Positions 10,358 to 19,329 of a DNA stretch of 64,000 bases are shown here, piece by piece; position 1 is the first letter of the stretch; every line of letters starts with the position of its first letter. Made by a program: the position numbers and the translations under genes. Source of the stretch: a bacterium (GTDB lineage: Bacteria > Planctomycetota > Planctomycetia > Isosphaerales > Isosphaeraceae); the NCBI GenBank assembly GCA_016125085.1, contig WGMM01000001.1, positions 62,001-126,000 on the forward strand. The letters are read 5' to 3'. The notes below the pieces were generated by a model. The model made no database searches and had not been told where the DNA came from. It saw only the letters and a list, made by a program, of their open reading frames with translations.

Positions 10358-11017
10358 ATGTCTTCAGCCAATGTCATGTCATTTGCCTATCCCGATGCGG
10401 GCCTGGCGTTTCGGGGCGACGGCAATCTGGCCGTCGTGGGCCGGGCGTTTCGCGACGTCGTTCGAAATGGCATTGCCCTGCGATCGATGCCCCGGTCGAT
10501 GAGCGTCAAACTGATCGACCCGGCCGGCAAGGTGATGGGGCTGAAGTCGTTCGCGACGCAGACGATCGGCATGAGCGACATTTCGTGTCATTTCGTCTGC
10601 AATTTCGACCTGAGCCGCGACCTGGCCACGAACGACCGGCCGGAAGGGGACTGGACGCTGCGGATGACGGGCGAATTCCGGGCCGAGGACGGCTCGATGT
10701 CCGAATCGACGATCGATCGGAAGATCCGGATCGTCACGCCGAAGGATATTCCAGGGCAGAGCGTTTGCGCCTCATGGGAACCGACGCCGCCGAACGACGG
10801 CGGCTTCGGGCTGACGTGGTCGCGGCCGCAGCCGGACGACGTCATCGCCGGGCTGCCCATCCCGGTGACGATCACGGCCAAGCGCGCCGAGACGGGCCAT
10901 TACCCGGTTCTGGAGCTGCTGGACAACGCCCACAAGGTCGTCGTGTCGAGTCTGTGGTTCAAGCCATGGTCGCGGAGCTTTCTGGACGGTTATGCGAACC
11001 AGACCGTCCAAGGTTAA
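10358..11017 (+). CDS. Conserved hypothetical protein, last chromosomal gene before the element
   Basis: 219 residues, no family recognised. It is beta-rich with alternating hydrophobic residues and phrases such as DWTLRMTGEFR that suggest an extracellular or Ig-like fold, but no signal peptide is evident. It starts 69 bases after aroE and could share its transcript. Its last 59 bases are also read on the opposite strand as the C-terminal codons of the serine recombinase, placing it at the junction with the mobile element. Confidence 0.65.
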   Translation: MSSANVMSFAYPDAGLAFRGDGNLAVVGRAFRDVVRNGIALRSMPRSMSVKLIDPAGKVMGLKSFATQTIGMSDISCHFVCNFDLSRDLATNDRPEGDWTLRMTGEFRAEDGSMSESTIDRKIRIVTPKDIPGQSVCASWEPTPPNDGGFGLTWSRPQPDDVIAGLPIPVTITAKRAETGHYPVLELLDNAHKVVVSSLWFKPWSRSFLDGYANQTVQG

Positions 11018-12731
11018 CACATGCGGAGCCGTTTCCGATTTCGGGGGCGGCTCCGTTTGTCGTTTCCGGGGTTGGGTTTCCGTCATCTGGGCAGTCGTCT
11101 GCGTCGAAATCGAAGCCACGATCAGGACGCACTTCCGGGAATAGCCGCATGGCGTAGGTGCCCGTCTTGCTGCTTTGGTCAATTGCCCCCAGTTCAATCA
11201 CCTCGATGTAATGCTGAAGAATTTGCATTTGCTCTTCGGGCGTCGCAGACTGGAGCAGTTCGCCAATATCTTCCCAAGTCTCAAGGAATGTCCGGGCATC
11301 ATCAGTGACTCTCTCGACCGGTGCCTGCTGCTTGGCGATATCGGTGAGATTCTTCTTGATCTGACCCTCTTCTTCCTCCAGGCGTTCCAATTCGGACTGG
11401 ACACTGGAAAGCCCCCTCGCCCCAAGTGATTTTAGAACCTCAATCAACTTTGATGTTTCTCCACGCACCTGAGCCAGACGACGGCGGGACAAGCTCTCTT
11501 CCTCCACAAGCCGCTCCGCCTCCCCTCCCAGACAAGCAATGGCCTCCTGGACGATGCGGTCTCTTGCCTCTACCAATCGCCCGATGGCTGAAATCCGGCC
11601 AATGATGGCATTTTCAAGAGCAATGGCAGGCAGTCGCGACGCGCTGCATGAGTATTTCCCGGCCTCGTGGCTTTGCCGGGTGCAAACGTAATAATAGTTC
11701 TTGGCGGTCCGGCCGTGGGCTGATGCCCCGACCATGTGTGCGCCGCACTTGCAGCGAAGCAAGCCAGACAGCAAGTAGACACGGCCCTTGGGCTTCTTGA
11801 GATTCATTCGCCGTTGCGTCGTCTTGCCGATCACCAGTTGCACGCGGTCGAATTGTTCTTGAGAAATGATCGGCTCGTGGCAATTATCGCGGACAGAATC
11901 GCCCCATCGGATTTGGCCAAGATAGATGGTGTTTCGAAGAATCCCGATTACCTTCTGCTTGGTAAACAGATTGCCGCCGCGAATTTTGTCGGCCCGTGTG
12001 CGGTATGTCGGGAGGCGGATGCCAAGGTCACTCAAATACCGAGTGACCGCCCCCGCAGAACCGAGTTCCTCGAACTTGTCGAAGATGCGGCGAATTATCT
12101 CCGCCGCTTCCGGATCGATTTCCAGATTGCCGGGATCGTTAGCCACGGAGCGGTATCCGACGATATGTCCGCCATTCCACAACCCCCGGTCGGCGCGGTC
12201 ACGCATGATTGAGAATGTACGTTCGGCGGTCATCTTCCGCTCTAGCTGAGCGAAGACCATGATGAGTTGAACCATCGCCTCACCGGTGGGCATCGACGTG
12301 TCGAACTTCTCACGAAGTGAGATCACATCAACATCACGGTCGGCAAAGAGTGCCCACAAATCAACGAAGTCTTTGAGGCTGCGGGTAATGCGGTCGAGCT
12401 TGAAGCAGATAACGATGTCGATATTGCCTGCGGCAATGTCGCGTTTCAATCGCTGGAGTTGCGGGCGGTTCTGATCCTTCGCACTCTTGCCTGCATCAAT
12501 GTAGAACTCCAGCGAGCCAACATCCCAGTTCTCGCGACGTTTGCGGGACTCCACTTCCTGCTCGATTTCATGCTCTTGTGCAACAAGGCTGTCGCCTTCG
12601 GTTGCCTGACGCTGTGATGACACGCGGACGTAACCGGCAATTCGAAGGGGCCGTTGCTCCTTTGATGATTTTCTCTTAACCACGTTGTCACCGCGCTTTC
12701 GCTCAAAACGGCCATCACTTTTCGGATTCAA
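10959..12731 (-). CDS. Large serine recombinase / site-specific integrase
   Basis: Up to 590 residues. The resolvase/invertase catalytic domain begins at IAGYVRVSSQRQA (catalytic Ser about residue 38) with DRITRSLKDFVDLW further on. A recombinase domain follows, then a zinc ribbon (CKCGAHMVGA...C...C, about 325-372) and a coiled coil (about 390-470), which is the full large-serine-integrase architecture. It would integrate or excise the element at an att site. The open frame starts at TTG 12731; GTG at the VVKRKSS codons is an alternative. Its last codons enter the chromosomal gene at 10358-11017, so the C-terminal tail may be supplied by the integration site. Confidence 0.9.
   Translation of the reverse strand: MNPKSDGRFERKRGDNVVKRKSSKEQRPLRIAGYVRVSSQRQATEGDSLVAQEHEIEQEVESRKRRENWDVGSLEFYIDAGKSAKDQNRPQLQRLKRDIAAGNIDIVICFKLDRITRSLKDFVDLWALFADRDVDVISLREKFDTSMPTGEAMVQLIMVFAQLERKMTAERTFSIMRDRADRGLWNGGHIVGYRSVANDPGNLEIDPEAAEIIRRIFDKFEELGSAGAVTRYLSDLGIRLPTYRTRADKIRGGNLFTKQKVIGILRNTIYLGQIRWGDSVRDNCHEPIISQEQFDRVQLVIGKTTQRRMNLKKPKGRVYLLSGLLRCKCGAHMVGASAHGRTAKNYYYVCTRQSHEAGKYSCSASRLPAIALENAIIGRISAIGRLVEARDRIVQEAIACLGGEAERLVEEESLSRRRLAQVRGETSKLIEVLKSLGARGLSSVQSELERLEEEEGQIKKNLTDIAKQQAPVERVTDDARTFLETWEDIGELLQSATPEEQMQILQHYIEVIELGAIDQSSKTGTYAMRLFPEVRPDRGFDFDADDCPDDGNPTPETTNGAAPEIGNGSACVNLGRSGSHNRPESSATMA
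11024..11055 (+). terminator. Rho-independent terminator
   Basis: Perfect 8-bp stem cggagccg (11024-11031) / cggctccg (11048-11055) with a 16-base loop, followed by TTTGTCGTTT, immediately after the stop of the upstream gene. It falls inside the 3' coding part of the minus-strand recombinase, consistent with chromosomal sequence having been fused to the recombinase frame. Confidence 0.65.
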
Positions 12732-12747
12732 TTATTTTAACGGATCG

Positions 12748-12975
12748 TCAGCTCGCTTCCATGCCTGTAGAGGCCAAACGTGCCAGGACGCTGGCAATGA
12801 GCCGTAACCGACTTGCCTCACGTACCGCAGGCAGTGATGCTGCCAGCGGATGCTGCTCATTAGCTGCCAATGAATCATCCAGCAGAAAAAAGGCACGGAC
12901 GGGAAGCCGCCGCCGTTTACGGTCCGGCGGCTTGTCGGGCTTCTTGTTCCTTTCGTTATCGTTGTGCTCAGACAT
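12748..12975 (-). CDS. Small hypothetical protein
   Basis: 75 residues. The N-terminal third is highly charged (NDNERNKKPDKPPDRKRRR) and the rest is helical. It lies between the recombinase and an HTH gene on the same strand, starting 15 bases after the HTH stop. No family recognised. The position suggests a recombination accessory role, which is inference only. Confidence 0.5.
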   Translation of the reverse strand: MSEHNDNERNKKPDKPPDRKRRRLPVRAFFLLDDSLAANEQHPLAASLPAVREASRLRLIASVLARLASTGMEAS

Positions 12976-12990
12976 CGTGAACCCTCACTT

Positions 12991-13302
12991 CTATCCGTCC
13001 GCCTGCAAAGCAGGCAGGTTGTTATTGTCCAGTCGCGGGCGAAGGCCCTCCTGCTGAAAACGCAATAGCTCCGCATGCGAGATAGTCCACGCCAAGTAGG
13101 CTCCGCGTCCGCTATCTTTCTTGCGAGCAGTAACACGGCCACTGCGGCACCACTGACGGCAGGTATAGGCCGAACGGCCTACGATCCGTGCAAACTCTTC
13201 GATGCTGTACCACTGCCGGGCCTGCTGGCCCTCAACCAATGCGGCAAGCATCTGTTCGATGCGGGTAAGCCGCGATTCCAATCCGGTACTGTCCGTTTGC
13301 AT
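12991..13302 (-). CDS. Helix-turn-helix (MerR/excisionase-like) DNA-binding protein
   Basis: 103 residues. A short helix (LESRLTRIEQMLAALVEG) precedes a winged-helix core YSIEEFARIVGRSAYTCRQWCRSG, typical of excisionase or MerR-type HTH domains. A strong ribosome site (AGGAGAGTGTC) precedes ATG 13302. Next to an integrase gene, an excisionase or directionality-factor role is plausible but not shown. Confidence 0.75.
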   Translation of the reverse strand: MQTDSTGLESRLTRIEQMLAALVEGQQARQWYSIEEFARIVGRSAYTCRQWCRSGRVTARKKDSGRGAYLAWTISHAELLRFQQEGLRPRLDNNNLPALQADG

Positions 13303-13369
13303 GACACTCTCCTGAAGGCGACGGCATCAGGCAGACATCCATTCTGCCTGATGCAATCAACCATTCGCT

Positions 13370-13579
13370 CTAACGTGCAGACGCTGACGGAACGTCGAGG
13401 CTGCTTGACCGTCCTGTGCCGCCCGTCTTTCCAAGAAGGGGCATCAAGACATGTTCAACCACGGCCCGGGTTGCATCGGGTTTGTCTTGCAGGTGCGTTG
13501 CGATCCGCTGAAAGCCACACCAGGAAAGAAAGCACGCGATGCCCAGCATGCCCGCGAATAGAAATACGATTACGACCAT
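13370..13579 (-). CDS. Small single-pass membrane protein
   Basis: 69 residues from ATG 13579, preceded by AAGGAGAGTGTC. The frame is open further upstream, but this start has the ribosome site. The N-terminus (MVVIVFLFAGMLGIACFLSW) is one hydrophobic helix and the remainder is soluble. No family recognised. Co-directional with the coupling-protein operon. Confidence 0.55.
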   Translation of the reverse strand: MVVIVFLFAGMLGIACFLSWCGFQRIATHLQDKPDATRAVVEHVLMPLLGKTGGTGRSSSLDVPSASAR

Positions 13580-13692
13580 GACACTCTCCTTGAAGCATGA
13601 AGAAATGGGACGGCAGCAACACGCTACCGCCCGTTCTGAGAAATCTGTTAAACGACCAATCATTACCACACCCCAATCAGGTGATCAGGGCA

Positions 13693-14112
13693 TCAGACGA
13701 TCCGGCGTTTGATGCCGAGTAAGGAAAACAGGATGGCCCCGAGAACGACCAGCGCACCGCCAAGGAACGTCATCGCCATCGAGTTGCTTGTGGTCTGATC
13801 GACACGTGCCTTCATGCCGCCAAGTTTGCCCGGCAGCCGAATCTCCACCGGGATGGAAGGTGCCGGACCTTGTGTAGGCGCTGCTTCCATTGCGAGCATC
13901 TGCTGCCATCGCGGTGCTTCTGCGAGCGGTGGCTGGAACATCTGCCCACCTGTCATTGCCGTTGTGGTCAATGGCAAATGAGGCGGGACGTTCGCAGGAA
14001 CGCTCACGAGGGACGAACAGGAAGGGCATGGGCGGGACTTGCCCACCAGATACTCTTTGGCAGAGATCTTCGTGCCGCAATACTGACAACGGAATTTGAT
14101 ACTTGTGTGCAT
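13693..14112 (-). CDS. Zinc-ribbon protein with C-terminal membrane anchor
   Basis: 139 residues. An N-terminal zinc ribbon (CQYCG near residue 10 and CPSC near 30) is followed by a proline-rich linker and a C-terminal hydrophobic helix (MTFLGGALVVLGAILFSLLG). The motif IKFRCQYCGTKI is of a kind I associate with planctomycete proteins, supporting that host group. Function unknown. Confidence 0.7.
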   Translation of the reverse strand: MHTSIKFRCQYCGTKISAKEYLVGKSRPCPSCSSLVSVPANVPPHLPLTTTAMTGGQMFQPPLAEAPRWQQMLAMEAAPTQGPAPSIPVEIRLPGKLGGMKARVDQTTSNSMAMTFLGGALVVLGAILFSLLGIKRRIV

Positions 14113-14179
14113 GATGCACTCCTTCGATAAATGGAAAACTACGGACGGAAAAGTGAGTCATCTGGAATCGAACGCGGAA

Positions 14180-14308
14180 TCACTCTCGCCTATAAAACTC
14201 CCGGCACACGAATGCCGTAGACAGCGAGGTAAGAAACATCAACACAAAGACATCGAGCACGACGCCGATTCTGGTGACGGTTTCAAAAGACAACATCAAA
14301 TCATTCAT
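14180..14308 (-). CDS. 42-residue membrane peptide
   Basis: A 42-codon gene starting MNDLMLSFETVTRIG, with a hydrophobic core (VVLDVFVLMFLTSLSTAF) and basic C-terminus (REFYRRE). AAAGGAGC sits at good spacing before ATG 14308, and ATGA overlaps the stop of the upstream gene, so it looks translationally coupled and real. Probably a single-pass inner-membrane peptide of the transfer operon. Confidence 0.6.
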   Translation of the reverse strand: MNDLMLSFETVTRIGVVLDVFVLMFLTSLSTAFVCREFYRRE

Positions 14309-14616
14309 CGCTGAAGCTCCTTTTGAGATTCCTGCTGGTCAGCACGGCCCGCATAGGAATCAAGTTCGGATTGATACGACCCATGCACAGTGCCTAGGTC
14401 TTGGGTAGTCATCTGAGGCGTAGGGTTAAGTGGCGTTCCCATTTCGGACATATGTTCCGGTTGCCCGAAATATGCCTGGTGGAGCGTGCCGCGAATGTCC
14501 TTGATGGCCTCGCGGCCCATCGCTTTGAGTTCCGCTGAAAGAGACGGCTGGTCTGCCGCCCATTCGGCGCGTTTGGCTAACATCTGTTTCCAGATGCTGT
14601 CGTTTTCTTCTGACAT
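14305..14616 (-). CDS. Hypothetical protein
   Basis: 103 residues, charged and mostly helical, with no recognised family. ATG 14616 lies 30 bases after the stop of the membrane protein upstream, and its TGA overlaps the ATG of the 42-residue peptide. Operon context suggests a role alongside the coupling ATPase. Confidence 0.55.
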   Translation of the reverse strand: MSEENDSIWKQMLAKRAEWAADQPSLSAELKAMGREAIKDIRGTLHQAYFGQPEHMSEMGTPLNPTPQMTTQDLGTVHGSYQSELDSYAGRADQQESQKELQR

Positions 14617-14646
14617 GGCATGTGCCTTTGAAAAAAGAGGAAGGGA

Positions 14647-15231
14647 TTAGAAACGTCCGGACTTGTAGGTTTCTGCGAGGTAGCGTTGCTCGATTTCAGC
14701 ATCACGCATCTGGCGGAGCCGACGACGGTTGGCCTCAACCATGATCGCCTCGGTAAACATCACCGAGAAAAACCCGGCCATGATGTAAAAACCGAGTGGC
14801 TTGTTGAACTGTGCTATCACCCCGCCTACAGCAAAGCACATGAAGGCATCAACGCCTCTGGCGTTCAATTCCGAGACGCGCGGAAACAGACGCATGGAAA
14901 GCCAAGGAGTGCCGTTGTAGCGACTGTGTATCGCAATCCCTCGACGCCAATTGTTGAACGATCTGATCCGTTGAAAGATCAAAGCGACCAGCCACAGCAG
15001 GAAGAACAAAAACATGGGAATGCAGTTGGCATAGGCTCCCCAGCCCAGCATCATCACGATGGTGCCAAAGCCGCATATGCCGATGCCTTCGCTTCCGAAA
15101 TCAGTCCGCAGAAACACGGTGAAGCTGAGCGAGTGGGCATGGGCGAGAAGATGCAGGCCGTTGAACGATCCTGCCATCGTGATGCGGTCGCCCGGTGAGG
15201 TTTGTTGCTGTGGTGAGTGTTGCGTCGTCAT
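14647..15231 (-). CDS. Multi-pass membrane protein of the transfer operon
   Basis: 194 residues with about three to four hydrophobic helices (GICGFGTIVMMLGWGAYANCIPMFLFFLLWLVALIF, and two near residues 130-165). It lies between the VirD4-like ATPase and small operon genes on the same strand. I know no specific family; a membrane partner of the coupling protein is the best inference. Confidence 0.6.
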   Translation of the reverse strand: MTTQHSPQQQTSPGDRITMAGSFNGLHLLAHAHSLSFTVFLRTDFGSEGIGICGFGTIVMMLGWGAYANCIPMFLFFLLWLVALIFQRIRSFNNWRRGIAIHSRYNGTPWLSMRLFPRVSELNARGVDAFMCFAVGGVIAQFNKPLGFYIMAGFFSVMFTEAIMVEANRRRLRQMRDAEIEQRYLAETYKSGRF

Positions 15232-15359
15232 TGGTTGGTTCCTTGTAAAAGTGAAAAACTGTCATTGGCTCGATCGATATGTATTGTCAGCGCGAGTCAT
15301 GGAAACCACCTTCCAATGTCGTGGTATTCAAGGGGTAATCTGCCGGGCACGAAGTGATG

Positions 15360-16991
15360 TCAGCCAGGCGTTCGTTGGTCGAAGCTGGTGGCCAGCCAGT
15401 TCGCACCACCGGCAAATGGCTCACCACTGCGAATCACAAAACAGTCGCACACAAAACCGTTGGCGGCTCCGCCCGTGCGAAGCCCGTGCATGAAAGCATT
15501 GGGTTGCAGGATGGATTCAAAATGCTGCGAGAAATTACCCGTGTAGCGGCTTGTGCCCATCAGATCGTCATACATGCCTTCACTTGGCGTCATCGACCCG
15601 CCGGTAAAGGTCTGCAAGGATTTGCCGATAAGGCTGCTGGCCCAGTTGGCGGTTTCAATATCGCCCAATGCATGCAGCAATTTGGTATGGAAGTTCGTAA
15701 GTAAACTGTCGGCCTGATGGCGTCCCGATTGGCCGGGAAGTGCCGCGTAGTAGGCATGAAGTGATTGAGTGAGAAAGACCATACAGCCACGATGCGACCG
15801 GCACTGCGCGATCGTGTGGGCATCAAAGCTGTTGACAAATTGCTGTGCCTCGTCCGCCCAGATCGTGACCACATTTGATCGCGCGTCGGCCACTCTCTTG
15901 AGCAGGGCCTTCTGGCAGAGATACTTCCAACCGCCTGCAACGAAGAGTCCAATGTCGCCCCATTCGGACGGCGGCATGTCGATCAGCACCCACTTACCTG
16001 CAAACAAATCGTCAGGCGTTACGTTGGTGGAGGAACTAACAAGTTCGCGAACGATCCCGGTATTGAAGGTATGCAGAATCCCCATTACACCGGTAAGGAT
16101 TGATGACCTTGTTTTGTCCGCCATGAACACGAACTCGTTAAGCCAATATTCCTTGGCGAGTTCAAAGTCATGCTGCTCCATCGCAGTTTTGGGTTTCTCC
16201 CAAGCTGTTTTGAGACATTGATTATGAAATCCCGCCAGCCATTCCTCGGAGGTGAACTGCTGCGAAGACATGGCGGCTCCAGTGATGAAGCGGTGCAGGT
16301 CCGGGGCGCTGACGCGGCCGGTAGCCAGTTTGACCACCTCGACCGCGTTATAGATCATCCGCTCCTGTTCTTTGCTCCAGAAGCTGGAGTCTTCGCGTCC
16401 GTCGGTATCACTACTGCCAAGCGTCTCACCGATGGTCATTAGCGTCCGGGTGATATTGCGCGTATGACCACCTTGCGCCATTTCATAATCGAGGAAGTTA
16501 AATCGCAGCGGCGAGTCGGGGGAGAAGATCAGCAAATCCTGCGATCGTCCCGCCGCCTTGAAAATCTTCTCCCACATCACACGGTCTTCAACCGGCTTGG
16601 CGGCAAGTATCAGGCCACCGCTGCCGGGAAGACGGACCAGTGCGTTGGCAATCGCCTTTCCACTCGATGACGTCTTACCCGATCCCGTGCGACCAAAGAT
16701 GGCAACGCCACCGTTTAAGAGATCGCGAACCGTAAACTGGTCGCTGTCGTTCCAGGCAAACAACACCCGGTCCAATCCGTCCGGTGACCGTCGGTGTTTG
16801 TAACTTGTGGTTTCACCCCGCCTCCCAGTCATTACGCTGGACAATAAGAGGACAAAGCCGCCACCACCAAGCAGGAGCACATTGTCGCTCGGCGTTGTTG
16901 CATCAAGGCAGCCGATGGCGGCACTACCCAGCAGCAACAGACCGAAGCCTGCAAGAACCACACCGCGAAGGCTGTAATTGGTATCCATCAT
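15360..16991 (-). CDS. VirD4/TraD-like type IV coupling ATPase
   Basis: 543 residues. Two N-terminal membrane helices precede a P-loop ATPase with Walker A GRTGSGKTSSSGKA (about 95-108) and Walker B VVTIWADEAQQFV (about 365), as in TraG/TraD/VirD4. Such proteins bring the relaxase-bound strand to the transfer channel. It overlaps the parB-like gene by 4 bases. No VirB-type channel genes are visible in the window. Confidence 0.85.
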   Translation of the reverse strand: MMDTNYSLRGVVLAGFGLLLLGSAAIGCLDATTPSDNVLLLGGGGFVLLLSSVMTGRRGETTSYKHRRSPDGLDRVLFAWNDSDQFTVRDLLNGGVAIFGRTGSGKTSSSGKAIANALVRLPGSGGLILAAKPVEDRVMWEKIFKAAGRSQDLLIFSPDSPLRFNFLDYEMAQGGHTRNITRTLMTIGETLGSSDTDGREDSSFWSKEQERMIYNAVEVVKLATGRVSAPDLHRFITGAAMSSQQFTSEEWLAGFHNQCLKTAWEKPKTAMEQHDFELAKEYWLNEFVFMADKTRSSILTGVMGILHTFNTGIVRELVSSSTNVTPDDLFAGKWVLIDMPPSEWGDIGLFVAGGWKYLCQKALLKRVADARSNVVTIWADEAQQFVNSFDAHTIAQCRSHRGCMVFLTQSLHAYYAALPGQSGRHQADSLLTNFHTKLLHALGDIETANWASSLIGKSLQTFTGGSMTPSEGMYDDLMGTSRYTGNFSQHFESILQPNAFMHGLRTGGAANGFVCDCFVIRSGEPFAGGANWLATSFDQRTPG

Positions 16992-17806
16992 GCACCTACC
17001 TTTCGTGCTTTGTCTTTCATAACGGCGGCAAAGGTTTTGGCGTCGAGTAATTGCTCGCGAGCCTTTTTTGCTTCCTTCTGTGCCTCGGCCAGAGACTCAA
17101 TGAAGCCATCCAGAGACAGTTCCGTGCCGGAGACAGAAATTGACACGCCTGATGCCAGCGGGCAGACAATCCGCTTTATTTGCGATTTCGCTGCGGGTTT
17201 TGTTTTCGAAGCGGATACGTCTTTGGCTTTTGCCTGGCGCACCTGCCGGGCCAGTCCGTCGCGCGAGGCACCAGAGCGTTTGAGTGCAAGCAGACCGGCC
17301 TGCTGTCCGACATCAGCCCGGCTGATTTCGTAGGTCGTGGTGATTCCGATCTCGCCGGAGACCAAAGCCTGCTGAACTTCTGGGATGCAACGAGTTGCGG
17401 ACAGGTATTTGGTGACAGTCGATTCGGCCAGCTTCAAATGGGCAGCAAGGTCCTTGTTGGTCCAGCCAGCATTAAGCTGAAGCAGTTCCTCGCAGGCTTG
17501 CCATTTCTCCGCGTCGGTAAGGTCTGCCCGGTGGATATTCTCTGCCAGTTGGACAATGCGAAGATCCGTCTCGCTCATGGGCTCATCGGAAACGATGACC
17601 TGCAATTCGGTTAGGCCGACGAGTTTTGCAGCCCGCAACCGCCTTTCTCCAGCGATCAGTGTCCCGTCCGATTTTGCCAGCACCGGTTGAAGTTGCCGGG
17701 TTTTCAGGGACTCGCCGAGCCGTTGAAGTTCCAAATCATCAAAATGCTGCCGCACCTGTGAGGCGACTTTGAACCAGGCCACAGGCTTTGTCATGAGGCT
17801 TGCCAT
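16988..17806 (-). CDS. ParB/RepB-like DNA-binding protein
   Basis: 272 residues. It carries the ParB N-terminal nuclease-like fold with GERRLRAAKLVGL (conserved GERR), then LAENIHRADLTDAEK and a KorB-type HTH (TNKDLAAHLKLAESTVTKYL), followed by a Lys-rich C-terminal region. ParB proteins bind parS and in chromosomes and plasmids act with ParA; no parA is visible here. It is the first gene of the minus-strand transfer operon. Confidence 0.87.
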   Translation of the reverse strand: MASLMTKPVAWFKVASQVRQHFDDLELQRLGESLKTRQLQPVLAKSDGTLIAGERRLRAAKLVGLTELQVIVSDEPMSETDLRIVQLAENIHRADLTDAEKWQACEELLQLNAGWTNKDLAAHLKLAESTVTKYLSATRCIPEVQQALVSGEIGITTTYEISRADVGQQAGLLALKRSGASRDGLARQVRQAKAKDVSASKTKPAAKSQIKRIVCPLASGVSISVSGTELSLDGFIESLAEAQKEAKKAREQLLDAKTFAAVMKDKARKVGA

Positions 17807-17864
17807 AAATTGCCTTTCTTAGGAAAATGCTTGCGATCGAAGACGAATCGATCGGGCGCTACCC

Positions 17865-17880
17865 ATTGCCATTTGGCAAT
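17865..17880. promoter_or_regulatory. 16-bp palindrome in the divergent parB/XRE promoter region
   Basis: The intergenic region between the divergent parB and XRE genes contains attgcca-tt-tggcaat, a perfect 7-bp inverted repeat with a 2-base spacer. The spacing is right for an operator for one of the two flanking DNA-binding proteins. Function inferred. Confidence 0.45.
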
Positions 17881-17974
17881 TTGGAGGCAGCACCGACTAC
17901 AAACAAATCCTAAAGGCAACCCAGGAAAGCCCCAGACCAGTTGAGGCGACATTGACCCGGAACGAACAGGGAAA

Positions 17975-19156
17975 ATGATGGGAATCGTAAAACAGGAAAC
18001 GCAATTAATGCCGAAAATACGTCCCGATGTCGTTCAACGGCTCCGCGAAGGAAAAGGCTGGAGTCAGGAGGAACTTGCTCGAAAAGCAGGTATAGATGCG
18101 AAGACCATGAGCCGAATGGTAAAAGGTTTGGAATGCAATATTTCCACGGTCGCGTTGGTAGCGAGTGCATTGCATACCGAGGCGGCAGAAATCATTGACA
18201 ACGGAGAACCTGCTCCAAAACCAGTCAATAAATCCCATGGAACACCACCGGATAAAGTCCGCATCATCTTCGGCGAGATGATCGATGTCACAATGGGCAT
18301 CGAGTGCATGTTTGAATTATTCAAAGAAGTTGATGCACTGGGGCCATTTCTGGAATCACACGCAAAGTCAGCCCAGCTTCGCGACAAGATAGAAGTCAAG
18401 GAGATCGCACAAGGAAGTGTCAGGCTGACGGTCTCGGTGTCGCAGGAAGATTATGTGCGGCTTATGGCAGCGTTTGAGAAGCACAAACTCGACAACCTGG
18501 ATGTCAAGGAAATAGCAGTTCCTGAAGGTTCACTACGCTTGCTCGTAAAAGGATTGGTTGCAGCGGAAATGCTTATTCCTTTCCTCGGACCGGCTTTACT
18601 TCTTTATTTATACAACCGCTTTCGCAAAGCAGGAATCCAGCCTGTTATGCAACAAAAGGGGACGGTTCGTTTTGTTAGGGTTGCAGAAGAAACCACCGAA
18701 TCAGAACCGGAAGAGGCCCGTCTGCCCGCGTCAAACCAAATCCGTGCATTTACACTTCTTGCCGTACAGCAGAACGCATTACCTTCATTTCCCTTTACTG
18801 TCACATTGAAGCTTGCACCAACTGGCGAAGCCGCCGAAACTTCGGCGGTATTAATGAAGCACCTTCATAGCCAACTGCTTTCCGGTCCAAACGTCGGCAA
18901 GAAAGCACAGTTCAATGACGGCGAAGACCAGTTAAACGTGGTGGTTGCGGACACGGAGACGCTAGATGACTTGATACAAATAGTTCTGACAAATCACGTT
19001 GGACAACCTGTCATTATTACGGCTGGTTTTGAAAAGGCAGACTCAACCGAGCACGCCACATTCACTTATAAATCCGCTATCACGACCAGACTCGATCCAA
19101 TGAACCTTGACGGACTTATGCGGGATATAGAGCAGAGGTTCAAAATCACGGAATAG
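17975..19156 (+). CDS. XRE-type HTH protein with C-terminal membrane-linked domain
   Basis: 393 residues. An N-terminal XRE HTH (WSQEELARKAGIDAKTMSRM) is followed by a segment IAQGSVRLTVSVSQEDYVRL that resembles effector-associated domains I recall from signalling ATPases. A hydrophobic helix then appears (VAAEMLIPFLGPALLLYLYN, about 198-217), with a C-terminal soluble region. It is divergent from parB. A plasmid-type repressor with an added sensor module is likely. ATG 18008 (MPKIRP) is an alternative start. Confidence 0.65.
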   Translation: MMGIVKQETQLMPKIRPDVVQRLREGKGWSQEELARKAGIDAKTMSRMVKGLECNISTVALVASALHTEAAEIIDNGEPAPKPVNKSHGTPPDKVRIIFGEMIDVTMGIECMFELFKEVDALGPFLESHAKSAQLRDKIEVKEIAQGSVRLTVSVSQEDYVRLMAAFEKHKLDNLDVKEIAVPEGSLRLLVKGLVAAEMLIPFLGPALLLYLYNRFRKAGIQPVMQQKGTVRFVRVAEETTESEPEEARLPASNQIRAFTLLAVQQNALPSFPFTVTLKLAPTGEAAETSAVLMKHLHSQLLSGPNVGKKAQFNDGEDQLNVVVADTETLDDLIQIVLTNHVGQPVIITAGFEKADSTEHATFTYKSAITTRLDPMNLDGLMRDIEQRFKITE

Positions 19157-19329
19157 ATGTCGCCCGCAGTAATGCTGTACTTCCATCACTTTAGAAAAGC
19201 GTCAAAGACTCTATTCCAACGCCGATTCAATCGGTTGGCTAGCGAGGGCCAGATGGCATTAGCGTAATATTAACCCTTTTAGTGATATGCTTTCCTTCAG
19301 AACAACGGGAACGCCTGTCTGGAGGGTGA

